From the NCBI RefSeq assembly GCF_000702265.1, contig NZ_JNKZ01000007.1, positions 62,001 through 126,000 of the forward strand: a DNA stretch of 64,000 nt, in the 5' to 3' direction. Position 1 is the stretch's first letter. Each line of letters starts with the position of its first letter. The position numbers and the translations under genes were made by a program. The stretch is from Butyrivibrio sp. NC2002. GTDB taxonomy: Bacteria; Bacillota; Clostridia; Lachnospirales; Lachnospiraceae. Shown in pieces: positions 26,000-34,132 of this stretch. The notes below the pieces were generated by a model that did no database searches, was not told where the DNA came from, and saw nothing but the letters and a program-made list of their open reading frames with translations.

Positions 26000-27367
26000 A
26001 TGGCATTTGAAAACTTATCCGATAAATTACAGAATGTTTTTAAGAATCTTCGAGGAAAGGGTCGTCTTTCAGAAGAAGATGTAAAGGCGGCTATGAAGGA
26101 AGTCAAGATGGCTCTCCTTGAAGCGGATGTTAACTTCCGGGTCGTAAAATATTTCGTAAACAAGGTACAGGAGAGAGCTGTTGGTGAAGATGTTTTAAAC
26201 GGTCTTAATCCTGCACAGATGGTTATCAAGATTGTTAACGAAGAGCTTACCGAGCTTATGGGGCATGAAACTACTGAGATTCAGTTTCAACCCGGTAAAA
26301 GCACCACAGTTATCATGATGTGTGGTCTTCAGGGTACAGGTAAGACAACCACAGCAGCCAAGATCGCAGGCAAGGTTAAACTTAAAGGAAAGAAACCTCT
26401 TCTTGTTGCCTGTGACGTTTACAGACCTGCTGCTATAGATCAGCTCGAAATCAATGCCAAAAAACAGGAAGTTGATTTCTTCTCAATGGGAACGGATGTT
26501 AATCCCGTTGACATAGCAAAAGCTGCTATGGAGTATGCTGAGAAAAATAATGATAATGTAGTTATCCTTGATACTGCAGGACGTCTTCAGATTGATGAAG
26601 ACATGATGCAGGAACTTGTTGCTATAAAAGAAGCTGTAACAGTACATCAGTCACTTCTTGTAGTTGACGCGATGACCGGTCAGGCCGCAGTTGATGTGGC
26701 AGTACAGTTTAATGACCGCATTGGAATTGACGGAATCGTACTTAGTAAGATGGATGGCGACACCCGAGGCGGTGCTGCACTGTCAGTCAGACAGGTTACA
26801 GGCAAGCCTATTTTATACGTAGGTATGGGTGAAAAGCTCTCAGATCTTGAGCAGTTTTATCCCGACAGAATGGCAAGCAGAATCCTTGGAATGGGTGATG
26901 TCTTAAGCCTCATCGACAAAGCGGTTGAAGCTAATCGTGAGCGTGATGAACAAAAAGAACGCGAAATGGCTTCAAAGATGAAAAAAGGTAAGATCGATTT
27001 TGAGATGTACCTTGAGTCAATGAAGCAGATGAGGAATATGGGTGGTCTGTCCGTTATCATGGGCATGCTTCCCGGAATGGGTAAGATCAGTGATGATCAG
27101 CTTCCCGATGAGAAAAAACTTGCCAAGATTGAAGCAATCGTATTGTCCATGACACCTGAGGAAAGAAGAAATCCTAAGCTTATGAATCCTCAGAGAAAAT
27201 ACAGGATTGCTAAGGGCTCCGGTAATGATATTGCCGATGTAAACCGCTTTATCAAGCAGTTTGAACAGATGCAGAAGATGATGAAACAGATGCCCGGAAT
27301 GATGAAGGGCAAAGGGATGAGAGGACTTGGCGGATTCGGCAAGGGCGGCTTCCCGAAACTATTTTGA
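26000..27367 (+). CDS. ffh: Signal recognition particle protein Ffh
   Basis: GTPase of the signal recognition particle; binds 4.5S/SRP RNA and signal sequences. The 455-residue protein has the N domain, G1 GLQGTGKT (109-116), DVYRPAAIDQL, DTAGRLQIDE, SKMDGDTRGGAALS and GMGEKLSDLEQF. The M domain (about 300-455) contains MGMLPGMGK and a Met-rich tail (QMQKMMKQMPGMMKGKGM). Full length. Receptor ftsY is 8 kb upstream. Confidence 0.97.
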   Translation: MAFENLSDKLQNVFKNLRGKGRLSEEDVKAAMKEVKMALLEADVNFRVVKYFVNKVQERAVGEDVLNGLNPAQMVIKIVNEELTELMGHETTEIQFQPGKSTTVIMMCGLQGTGKTTTAAKIAGKVKLKGKKPLLVACDVYRPAAIDQLEINAKKQEVDFFSMGTDVNPVDIAKAAMEYAEKNNDNVVILDTAGRLQIDEDMMQELVAIKEAVTVHQSLLVVDAMTGQAAVDVAVQFNDRIGIDGIVLSKMDGDTRGGAALSVRQVTGKPILYVGMGEKLSDLEQFYPDRMASRILGMGDVLSLIDKAVEANRERDEQKEREMASKMKKGKIDFEMYLESMKQMRNMGGLSVIMGMLPGMGKISDDQLPDEKKLAKIEAIVLSMTPEERRNPKLMNPQRKYRIAKGSGNDIADVNRFIKQFEQMQKMMKQMPGMMKGKGMRGLGGFGKGGFPKLF

Positions 27368-27375
27368 TATGTGTC

Positions 27376-27395
27376 TTCGGCCTCGCCGAATTTCA
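27376..27395 (+). terminator. Hairpin between ffh and rpsP
   Basis: TTCGGC-CTC-GCCGAA just after the ffh stop, followed at a distance by an AT-rich run. The T tract is not adjacent, so it may stabilise or process the mRNA rather than end it. Confidence 0.4.
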
Positions 27396-27442
27396 TATAT
27401 AAGTGATAATTTATTTTTTTATTTTAATGGAGGATTATTAAA

Positions 27443-27685
27443 ATGGCAGTAAAAATTAGACTTAAGAGAATTGGTAAGAAGAAGCTTCCTTTCTATCGTA
27501 TTGTAGTTTCAGATTCTAAATTCCCTGTAGCTGGTAGATTCATCGAGGAGATCGGTACATACGATCCTAACACAGATCCCAGCACATGCAGAGTAAACGA
27601 AGAACTCGCTAAGAAGTGGCTTGCAAACGGTGCTCAGCCTACTAACGTTGTAAACAAGATCTTCAAGCAGGCAGGAATCAAATAA
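27443..27685 (+). CDS. rpsP: Ribosomal protein bS16
   Basis: Small-subunit ribosomal protein needed for 30S assembly. The 80-residue product begins [22 protein letters not shown] and contains [15 protein letters not shown] and the [10 protein letters not shown] end, all typical. GGAGG precedes the ATG. Followed 28 bases later by khpA. Confidence 0.97.
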   Translation: MAVKIRLKRIGKKKLPFYRIVVSDSKFPVAGRFIEEIGTYDPNTDPSTCRVNEELAKKWLANGAQPTNVVNKIFKQAGIK

Positions 27686-27713
27686 TAATTCCAAATGAGA
27701 TTGGGGAAAATTC

Positions 27714-27944
27714 ATGAAAGAATTGGTTGAAGTAATTGCAAAAGCTCTGGTAGACAACCCGGATGAGGTTGTAGTCAATGAGAAAAATGAAGGTCACGGC
27801 ACCATCCTAGAGCTTCATGTTGCTCCATCTGACATGGGTAAGGTAATAGGCAGACAGGGAAGAATTGCTAAGGCAATCCGTTCTGTAGTGAAGGCTGCAT
27901 CTACCAGAGAAAATCTTAAGGTTGACGTTGAAATAGTTGACTGA
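27714..27944 (+). CDS. khpA: KH-domain RNA-binding protein KhpA (YlqC)
   Basis: Small RNA chaperone-like protein that usually partners with KhpB. The 76-residue protein carries a single KH domain with the GxxG loop in VIGRQGRIAKAIRSVVKAAS. The position after rpsP is conserved in Firmicutes. An intrinsic terminator follows directly, closing the transcript. Confidence 0.94.
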   Translation: MKELVEVIAKALVDNPDEVVVNEKNEGHGTILELHVAPSDMGKVIGRQGRIAKAIRSVVKAASTRENLKVDVEIVD

Positions 27945-27954
27945 TATGACTATG

Positions 27955-27986
27955 CCCGGAACTGATTATTCAGCTCCGGGTTTTTT
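27955..27986 (+). terminator. Intrinsic terminator after khpA
   Basis: CCCGGA-CTGA (27955-27964) pairs with TCAG-TCCGGG (27970-27980), one mismatch, followed by TTTTTT. Confidence 0.85.
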
Positions 27987-28003
27987 AGCAGGAAAGAGCA
28001 TAG

Positions 28004-28786
28004 ATGAATTTTTATATAATGACGTTATTCCCTGAAATGGTCATGGAAACACTTAATACAAGTATTTTAAAGAGAGCAATTGATAAGGGAGTAATCTTTG
28101 CAAAGGCTGTTAACATCCGGGATTATGCAGGAAATAAGCATAATAAGGTTGATGATTATACATATGGCGGCGGTGCAGGTATGCTTATGCAGGCACAGCC
28201 GATATACGATTGTTACAAAGCAATTCTTGAGGAAATAAAAGAGAGAAATCCCGAGGCAAAACCTAGGGTTATATATGTTACACCTCAGGGCAGCGTTTTT
28301 TCGCAGAAGGTGGCAAGAGAATTATCAAATGCAGAAGATCTGATCTTTTTGTGCGGCCACTACGAAGGAATAGATGAGAGAGTGCTCGAAGAGATTGTAA
28401 CAGACTATATTTCGATTGGTGACTATGTCCTTACAGGCGGCGAACTTCCGGCAATGGTCATGATCGATGCAGTATCAAGACTTGTTCCCGGAGTCCTTAA
28501 TAATGAGGAATCTGCGCAAACGGAATCTTTTGATGACGGACTTCTTGAATATCCTCAGTATTCCAGACCGGAAGTATGGATGGATAAAAAGGTTCCACCG
28601 GTACTCCTGTCAGGAAATCATGCAAATGTCGATGTGTGGCGATTCCAGAAATCACTTGAGAGAACAAAGGAAAGAAGACCCGAATTATACGACAAATATG
28701 TCGAGGAGCACCCTGAACAGTTTACAGGAAAAGCACTCAAAAAACGAAGCAAAGTATTGGATAAGATAAATGAGGACTTAAAATGA
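28004..28786 (+). CDS. trmD: tRNA (guanine-N1)-methyltransferase TrmD
   Basis: Methylates G37 of tRNAs using S-adenosylmethionine, preventing +1 frameshifting. The 260-residue SPOUT enzyme shows NIRDYAGNKHNKVDDYTYGGGAGMLMQ, the knot motifs FLCGHYEGIDERV and SIGDYVLTGGELPAMVMIDAVSRLVPGV, and YPQYSRPEVWMDKKVPPVLLSGNHANV. Full length. Here trmD precedes rimM, whereas rimM-trmD is the common Firmicutes order. Overlaps rimM by four bases. Confidence 0.97.
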   Translation: MNFYIMTLFPEMVMETLNTSILKRAIDKGVIFAKAVNIRDYAGNKHNKVDDYTYGGGAGMLMQAQPIYDCYKAILEEIKERNPEAKPRVIYVTPQGSVFSQKVARELSNAEDLIFLCGHYEGIDERVLEEIVTDYISIGDYVLTGGELPAMVMIDAVSRLVPGVLNNEESAQTESFDDGLLEYPQYSRPEVWMDKKVPPVLLSGNHANVDVWRFQKSLERTKERRPELYDKYVEEHPEQFTGKALKKRSKVLDKINEDLK

Positions 28787-29307
28787 CAGATTATTTTCAG
28801 GTTGGAGTAATTGTAAAGGCGCACGGACTTAAAGGCGAAGTAAGCGTATTTCCTACAACTCAGGATCCGGAGAGATTTCTTGATCTAAGGACAGTGATTT
28901 TGGATGAGGGAAGAGGTGTAAAAAAGGAACTTACAATTGAAAAAGTCCGCTTTAACAAGAAGTTTTTGATCATCAAGTTCAAGGAATTTAATGATATAAA
29001 CGAAGTTGAGAGATTAAGACAAAAAGAGCTTATAGTTAGACGCGAAGATGCAATTGAGCTCGAAGAGGGCGAGTATTATCTTGCCGATCTTGAAGGAATG
29101 AGCGTAGTTGACGAGGATGGAAACGAGCTGGGAGTTATAAAGCAGGTTATTCAGACAGGCGCCAACGATGTATATGAGATGAAGAGAAATAATGCAGCTG
29201 ACGGAGATGATACAGTTATGATCCCCGGAATTAAGGAATGCGTTAAGAACATCGATATAAATAATAAAATAATGACTATACATATTATGGATGGATTGTT
29301 AAATTAA
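28783..29307 (+). CDS. rimM: Ribosome maturation factor RimM
   Basis: Assists maturation of the 30S head through bS19 binding. The 174-residue product has the N-terminal domain YFQVGVIVKAHGLKGEVSVFPTTQDPERF and the C-terminal PRC-barrel (YYLADLEGMSVVDEDGNELG, MIPGIKECVKNIDI). Its ATGA start overlaps the trmD stop, implying translational coupling. Confidence 0.95.
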   Translation: MTDYFQVGVIVKAHGLKGEVSVFPTTQDPERFLDLRTVILDEGRGVKKELTIEKVRFNKKFLIIKFKEFNDINEVERLRQKELIVRREDAIELEEGEYYLADLEGMSVVDEDGNELGVIKQVIQTGANDVYEMKRNNAADGDDTVMIPGIKECVKNIDINNKIMTIHIMDGLLN

Positions 29308-29353
29308 AACTATAATAAATGTGTAATATTTTTATATTCAGGAGGTTTTAATT

Positions 29354-30133
29354 ATGGTTGATTATACAGAAGGAGCAGGCTATCAATATCATATTCACCT
29401 TAAGGAAGGGGATGTGGGAAGGTATGTTATTCTTCCCGGCGATCCCGGCAGATGCGAGAAAATAGCAGCTTATTTTGATGATGCAAAGCAGGTTGCTTAT
29501 AACCGCGAATATAATACTTATACAGGCTACCTTGATGGTGAGAAGGTAAGTGTTGTATCTACAGGTATAGGTGGAGCTTCTGCTTCAATAGCAATAGAAG
29601 AGCTTCACAAGATAGGAGCAGATACATTTATAAGAGTCGGCACTTGCGGTGGAATGCAGCTTGATGTTGTAGGCGGTGACCTCATTATCGTAAACGGTGC
29701 AATAAGAGCAGAGGGTACATCCAAGGAATATGCGCCTATTGAATATCCGGCCGTTTCAACTTTCGAAGTTACGGATGCTCTTAAGAAGTCCGCAGAGGAA
29801 CTTGGATTTAGACATCACGTAGGTGTTGTTCAGTGTAAGGATGCATTTTACGGACAGCATGAGCCTGAGACAAAGCCTGTTTTCTATGAGCTTCAGAATA
29901 AGTGGGAAGCATGGAAAAGATGCGGATGCCTCGGATCAGAGATGGAATCCTCAACACTTTTTATTGTTGGACAGTGGCTTAGAGCAAGAACAGGAGCTAT
30001 CATGCTTACTGTAGCCAATCAGGAAAGAGCTAAGGAAGGTCTTGATAATCCTCAGGCTCACGATACTGATTCTGCTATAAAAGTAGCTATATCTGCGATC
30101 AGAAAACTGATAGCCGAAGATAAGGCAAAATAA
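29354..30133 (+). CDS. udp: Uridine phosphorylase
   Basis: Phosphorolyses uridine to uracil and ribose-1-phosphate. The 259-residue protein is of the NP-I family: [14 protein letters not shown] phosphate-binding start, [43 protein letters not shown] and the nucleoside-binding [13 protein letters not shown]. This pattern fits uridine rather than purine phosphorylase. AGGAGG precedes the ATG. Pairs functionally with cytidine deaminase 26 bases downstream as a pyrimidine salvage pair, inserted between rimM and rplS. Confidence 0.9.
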   Translation: MVDYTEGAGYQYHIHLKEGDVGRYVILPGDPGRCEKIAAYFDDAKQVAYNREYNTYTGYLDGEKVSVVSTGIGGASASIAIEELHKIGADTFIRVGTCGGMQLDVVGGDLIIVNGAIRAEGTSKEYAPIEYPAVSTFEVTDALKKSAEELGFRHHVGVVQCKDAFYGQHEPETKPVFYELQNKWEAWKRCGCLGSEMESSTLFIVGQWLRARTGAIMLTVANQERAKEGLDNPQAHDTDSAIKVAISAIRKLIAEDKAK

Positions 30134-30159
30134 TAATACTCTAATCGAGGAGAAAAATA

Positions 30160-30600
30160 ATGATTTCATACGACGAGCTTATTGAAGAAGCTTTGGAAGC
30201 AAGAAAAATGGCTTATACGCCTTACAGCAAATTTAAAGTAGGTGCAGCCCTTCTTACAAAGGACGGAAAAGTCTATAGAGGATGCAATATAGAGAATTCC
30301 TCATATACACCTACTAACTGTGCTGAGAGAACAGCTATATTCAAGGCTGTCAGCGAAGGCGATTATAACTTTGAGGCTATGGCTATCGTAGGCGGCTTCG
30401 AAGATCAGAAGGAACTTGGACTGTGTGCTCCTTGCGGCGTTTGCAGACAGGTAATAAGAGAGTTTTGCAGTGATGATTTTAAGATCATCCTTCTTAACGG
30501 CCAGACAGATGGCAAAAACACTTATGATGTTTACAAATTAAGTGAGATACTGCCACTTAGCTTTGGTCCCGAAGATATGAAGATCAAGCCCAGAAAATAA
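30160..30600 (+). CDS. cdd: Cytidine deaminase
   Basis: Deaminates cytidine and deoxycytidine to uridine. The 146-residue zinc enzyme has YTPYSKFKVGAALL, the catalytic CAERTAIF (zinc Cys and proton-shuttle Glu) and PCGVCRQVIREF (two zinc Cys). Feeds uridine to the phosphorylase encoded just upstream; probably one operon. CGAGGAG precedes the ATG. Confidence 0.97.
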   Translation: MISYDELIEEALEARKMAYTPYSKFKVGAALLTKDGKVYRGCNIENSSYTPTNCAERTAIFKAVSEGDYNFEAMAIVGGFEDQKELGLCAPCGVCRQVIREFCSDDFKIILLNGQTDGKNTYDVYKLSEILPLSFGPEDMKIKPRK

Positions 30601-30643
30601 TGGATTAATGCCATAAAACGTGCATAAATATTACATAAAATGC

Positions 30644-30672
30644 TTGACTGAGCAGGTTCTCCATGTTATCAT
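30644..30672 (+). promoter_or_regulatory. Sigma-A promoter for rplS
   Basis: TTGACT (30644-30649), 17-base spacer, TATCAT (30667-30672). Located about 80 bases before the rplS start. Confidence 0.75.
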
Positions 30673-30688
30673 TTTGTATGTTGCGAAA

Positions 30689-30731
30689 ATGACGGTCCTC
30701 TGGTACGACAGAAGTATTTAAGAACGTCCAT
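30689..30731 (+). ncRNA. Candidate ribosomal protein leader hairpin upstream of rplS
   Basis: ATGACG pairs with CGTCCAT-like sequence around an inner CTG/CAG helix and an A-rich internal loop, between the rplS promoter and start. Ribosomal protein L19 leaders are known in Firmicutes; I could not confirm a match to that family by eye. Confidence 0.4.
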
Positions 30732-30751
30732 TTAGATATAGGAGACAAACT

Positions 30752-31099
30752 ATGAACACAATTATTGCAGAGATCGAGAAGGAACAGCTGAACCAGAATG
30801 CACCTGAGTTCAACACAGGTGACACAGTTCGTGTTCACAACAAGATCAAAGAAGGAAACCGCGAAAGAGTTCAGATTTTCGAAGGAACTGTTAAGAAGAT
30901 TCAGGGTGGTAGCAACCGCACAACATTTACAGTTCGTAAGATTTCTAACGGCGTAGGTGTTGAGAAGACATGGCCTCTTCATTCTCCTCTTGTAGAGAAG
31001 GTTGAAGTTGTGAGAATGGGTAAGGTTAGAAGAGCTAAGCTTAACTACCTTAAGGGTCTCACAGGTAAGAAGGCTAAGGTTAAGGAAAAGGTTCGCTAA
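30752..31099 (+). CDS. rplS: Ribosomal protein bL19
   Basis: Large-subunit protein at the 30S-50S interface. The 115-residue product contains the typical [60 protein letters not shown] and ends [20 protein letters not shown]. Has its own promoter and terminator. TAGGAGAC precedes the ATG. Confidence 0.97.
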   Translation: MNTIIAEIEKEQLNQNAPEFNTGDTVRVHNKIKEGNRERVQIFEGTVKKIQGGSNRTTFTVRKISNGVGVEKTWPLHSPLVEKVEVVRMGKVRRAKLNYLKGLTGKKAKVKEKVR

Positions 31100-31110
31100 G
31101 AACTTTTTGA

Positions 31111-31148
31111 GGGCAGTTACTTATGGTAATTGCCCTTTATCTTTTCTT
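31111..31148 (+). terminator. Intrinsic terminator after rplS
   Basis: GGGCAGTTAC (31111-31120) pairs with GTAATTGCCC (31126-31135), one G-T pair, followed by TTTATCTTTTCTT. Confidence 0.85.
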
Positions 31149-31208
31149 AAAGAAATTTTTGTTTGATATATTAAATGTATTAGCTATATTTTTTGAGGAG
31201 CCATAAAT

Positions 31209-31799
31209 ATGTTCAGAAGGAAACGATATCATTCAATGTTTCATGAAAAAAAGCAAATAGTGACTCCGGAGCTTCTTCGTGAAGTCTTTTCGTGGCTTTT
31301 TTATACCGTCCTTGCGGCCTTTGTAGCCTTTGTACTTGTGATTGCTTTTGGTAAGCAGGTAAAGGTTATAGGTGATTCCATGGAAGAGGCGCTCTATAAC
31401 GGCAAGACAGTACTGGTTGACAGGATCATCTATAAGTTTATGGCACCTTCAAGAGGAGATGTTATCGTATTTTTGCCAAACGGTAATGAGAAGTCACATT
31501 TTTATGTAAAACGAGTGGTGGCAGTTCCCGGAGAGACGGTTCAGATTAAGGACGGAGTCCTGTATATTGATGGAGAACCCGCCCCTAATGATGGCGAATA
31601 TGATAAAATGGAAGAAGCAGGAATAGCTGAAAATGAAATATCTTTGGGGAGCGGAGAATTCTTTGTTCTCGGAGATAACAGAAACAGCAGTGAGGACAGC
31701 CGCAGTGCCAATATTGGAGTAGTTAAAAGCTCTACAATTGAGGGCAAAGCATGGTTTTTTTTCGGAAAAGGTGAAGGCGGAAGCGGATTTGTAAACTAA
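31209..31799 (+). CDS. lepB: Signal peptidase I
   Basis: Cleaves signal peptides of exported proteins. The 196-residue protein has one N-terminal membrane helix (about 28-48), the catalytic Ser57 (GDSMEEAL), Lys101 (YVKRVVAVPGE) and the box FFVLGDNRNSSEDSR. A second type I peptidase lies at 32763. Repeat copy 1 follows its stop immediately. TGAGGAG precedes the ATG. Confidence 0.95.
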   Translation: MFRRKRYHSMFHEKKQIVTPELLREVFSWLFYTVLAAFVAFVLVIAFGKQVKVIGDSMEEALYNGKTVLVDRIIYKFMAPSRGDVIVFLPNGNEKSHFYVKRVVAVPGETVQIKDGVLYIDGEPAPNDGEYDKMEEAGIAENEISLGSGEFFVLGDNRNSSEDSRSANIGVVKSSTIEGKAWFFFGKGEGGSGFVN

Positions 31800-31800
31800 G

Positions 31801-31877
31801 GTAGTGTAAAGCAAGTTATGAAAACATTAGACCGTCCTAAGGAATCCACCGCAAGCGGTACCCCCTTAGGACCATAG
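31801..31877 (+). repeat. 77-bp interspersed repeat, copy 1
   Basis: Begins GTAGTGTAAAGCAAG and ends TTAGGACCATAG. Inner structure: GTCCTAAGG pairs with CCTTAGGAC, enclosing ACCGC-AA-GCGGT. Carries an ORF at 31818-31877, MKTLDRPKESTASGTPLGP. Identical to copy 3 (54536) and differs from copy 2 (42768) by one C. Lies 11 bases before rbgA. Confidence 0.9.
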
Positions 31878-31887
31878 AGGAATATAT

Positions 31888-32763
31888 ATGAACAATTACC
31901 AGTGGTATCCGGGGCATATGACCAAGGCGATGCGTATGATGCAGGAGAATATTCGTCTTGTTGATATGATAATAGAGCTTACTGATGCCAGAATACCCAT
32001 GTCCGGAAGAAATCCTGATATTGATAAGCTTGGGCAAAATAAGGCAAGATTAGTGCTTTTAAATAAATCAGATCTTGCTGATCCGGAAGTCAATAAAGCA
32101 TGGATAAAGTATTTTCAGGATCAGGGTGCCCGTGTATTGGAGATGAATTCAAAGCAGAGCGGACAGGTCAGGAAGGTTCTTGATGAGGTTAATATCTGCT
32201 GTAAAGATAAAATTGAAAAAGACAGACAAAAAGGAATTGTAAACAGACCGATCAGAGCGATGGTTGCAGGCATTCCCAACGTCGGCAAATCTACATTTAT
32301 AAACAGAATATCCGGAAAAGCAGCTGCTAAAACCGGAAACAAGCCCGGTGTAACCAAGGGAAAACAATGGATAATGCTTGGCAAAAACCTTCAGCTTCTT
32401 GATACACCAGGTGTGCTTTGGCCAAAATTCGAGGATGAAAATGTTGGGCTTAATCTTGCGCTGATAGGTTCTATGAATGATGAAAACCTCGATAAGGGAG
32501 AACTTTGTGTCAGTCTTATAAGACTTCTTGAAAAGTGGTATCCCGGAGTTATTTGTGATAAATATGATATAACCGATGAGCAGAAAAATCTGTTTGAGAC
32601 AGACCAGTACGAAACACCGGAATCATCTATACTTACAGCGATAGCTGTAAACAGAAAACTAATAAAACAAGGCGGAAAGCCTGATATCGACAGAGCTTGT
32701 GCACAACTTCTGGACGACTTCAGAAACGGACGACTTGGAAAAATATCATTGGAGAGACCGTAA
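31888..32763 (+). CDS. rbgA: Ribosome biogenesis GTPase RbgA (YlqF)
   Basis: GTPase needed for late 50S assembly. The 291-residue protein is circularly permuted: the NKSDL (G4) motif comes first (VLLNKSDLAD), then G1 GIPNVGKST (from residue 128), then DTPGVLWPKF (G3). It begins with the family's WYPGHMTKAMRMM. The C-terminal domain is typical. Translationally linked to the second lepB (stop and start share one base). Confidence 0.96.
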   Translation: MNNYQWYPGHMTKAMRMMQENIRLVDMIIELTDARIPMSGRNPDIDKLGQNKARLVLLNKSDLADPEVNKAWIKYFQDQGARVLEMNSKQSGQVRKVLDEVNICCKDKIEKDRQKGIVNRPIRAMVAGIPNVGKSTFINRISGKAAAKTGNKPGVTKGKQWIMLGKNLQLLDTPGVLWPKFEDENVGLNLALIGSMNDENLDKGELCVSLIRLLEKWYPGVICDKYDITDEQKNLFETDQYETPESSILTAIAVNRKLIKQGGKPDIDRACAQLLDDFRNGRLGKISLERP

Positions 32764-33317
32764 TGGATAATAATAAGAAAAATTTTTTAATGGAATCGGG
32801 TAGTACTATACTTACAGTTGTTGTAGTAGTTTTGCTTGCTCTTTTGTTTATGAAATTTGTTGCGCAGAGAACCGACGTAGAGGGAGAGTCAATGATGTAC
32901 ACTCTTCACGACGGCGATGCACTTATTGCGGATAAGCTGACCTACAGATTCAGTGATCCTAAGAGATTTGATATCGTTATCTTCCCTTATGCTCAGGACC
33001 CTGATAGCTATTTTATCAAGAGAATCATCGGTCTTCCCGGTGAAACGGTCCAAATCGATTATGACGGAAACATCTATATCAACGGAGAGATCCTTGAGGA
33101 GCACTACGGCGCAGAAGTCATACAGGATCCCGGAAGAGCAGCCGAACCTGTGACTTTGGGTGAGGATGAATACTTTGTAATGGGAGATAACAGAAACTAC
33201 AGTTTTGATTCAAGAGAAGAGGCTGTTGGCAATATAAAGAAGAGCGACTTCATCGGAAAAACTGTTTTCAGAGTATTTCCGTTTTCATCCTTTGGATTTA
33301 TAGACAAGAACAAGTAA
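32763..33317 (+). CDS. lepB: Signal peptidase I, second paralogue
   Basis: Type I signal peptidase. Start at 32763 overlaps the rbgA stop by one base and has GGAGAG upstream; a longer frame to 32697 lies inside rbgA. The 184-residue protein has one membrane helix (about 15-33), Ser43 (VEGESMMYTL), Lys86 (YFIKRIIGLPGE) and FVMGDNRNYSFDSR. It differs clearly from the paralogue at 31209, so the two may have different substrates. Confidence 0.94.
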   Translation: MDNNKKNFLMESGSTILTVVVVVLLALLFMKFVAQRTDVEGESMMYTLHDGDALIADKLTYRFSDPKRFDIVIFPYAQDPDSYFIKRIIGLPGETVQIDYDGNIYINGEILEEHYGAEVIQDPGRAAEPVTLGEDEYFVMGDNRNYSFDSREEAVGNIKKSDFIGKTVFRVFPFSSFGFIDKNK

Positions 33318-33330
33318 TTCGGGAGTTTTT

Positions 33331-34095
33331 ATGCTTGAAAAAATTGGGGATATAAAAAAGGAACTTGCTGCGATCAATGAGCCTGAAGGCTACAGATCTT
33401 TTTCTTTAAAATATGAAAATGATGAAAGGGCAGGGGTTGCATCTCTTGTTAAGATGGCCGGTAAGAAATACGATGCTTACCAAAAAGAACTCATAAGACT
33501 TGAGGGGATGAAAAAGTATGAGCTTTCACATCCCGATCTTGAGTACATTTGCGGTATTGATGAAGTTGGAAGAGGCCCTCTTGCCGGCCCTGTTTATGCC
33601 GCAGCGGTAATTTTACCGAAAAATTCTAATATTCTATATATAAATGATTCTAAAAAATTATCCGAAAAAAGAAGAGAAGAACTATATGATGTCATAATGA
33701 AAGAGGCAATAGCTGTTGGAATCGGCTATTCAACGCATGAAAGAATAGATGAGATCAATATTCTTCAGGCTACATACGAGGCAATGTATAAAGCTGTTAA
33801 CAGTCTTTCGGTAAAGCCACAGCTTCTTTTGGTGGATGCTGTACATATTCCCCAGCTTGAAATGTATGAGCAGGAATCAATTATCAAGGGTGATGCAAAG
33901 AGTATGTCGATTGCTGCAGCCAGTATAATTGCCAAGGTAACAAGGGACAGGCTTATGAAGGAGCTTGATGAAAAATACCCCGGTTACGGATTTGCATCAA
34001 ACAAAGGATACGGTAGCGCAGAGCATATTGAGGCTTTAAAGAAGCTTGGACCTACTGAAATTCATCGCAAGAGTTTTATAGGGAATTTTATTTAA
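33331..34095 (+). CDS. rnhB: Ribonuclease HII
   Basis: Removes misincorporated ribonucleotides and RNA from RNA-DNA hybrids. The 254-residue protein has an N-terminal extension (1-65) and the catalytic motif CGIDEVGRGPLAGPVYAAAVILP, YINDSKKLSEKRREEL, LLVDAV and IIKGDAKSMSIAAASIIAKVTRDRLM. Conserved position after rbgA. A separate RNase HI is encoded at 63552. Confidence 0.96.
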   Translation: MLEKIGDIKKELAAINEPEGYRSFSLKYENDERAGVASLVKMAGKKYDAYQKELIRLEGMKKYELSHPDLEYICGIDEVGRGPLAGPVYAAAVILPKNSNILYINDSKKLSEKRREELYDVIMKEAIAVGIGYSTHERIDEINILQATYEAMYKAVNSLSVKPQLLLVDAVHIPQLEMYEQESIIKGDAKSMSIAAASIIAKVTRDRLMKELDEKYPGYGFASNKGYGSAEHIEALKKLGPTEIHRKSFIGNFI

Positions 34096-34132
34096 GCTTT
34101 TATGATAAAAACACGCAAATGAGAGGGGCAAT

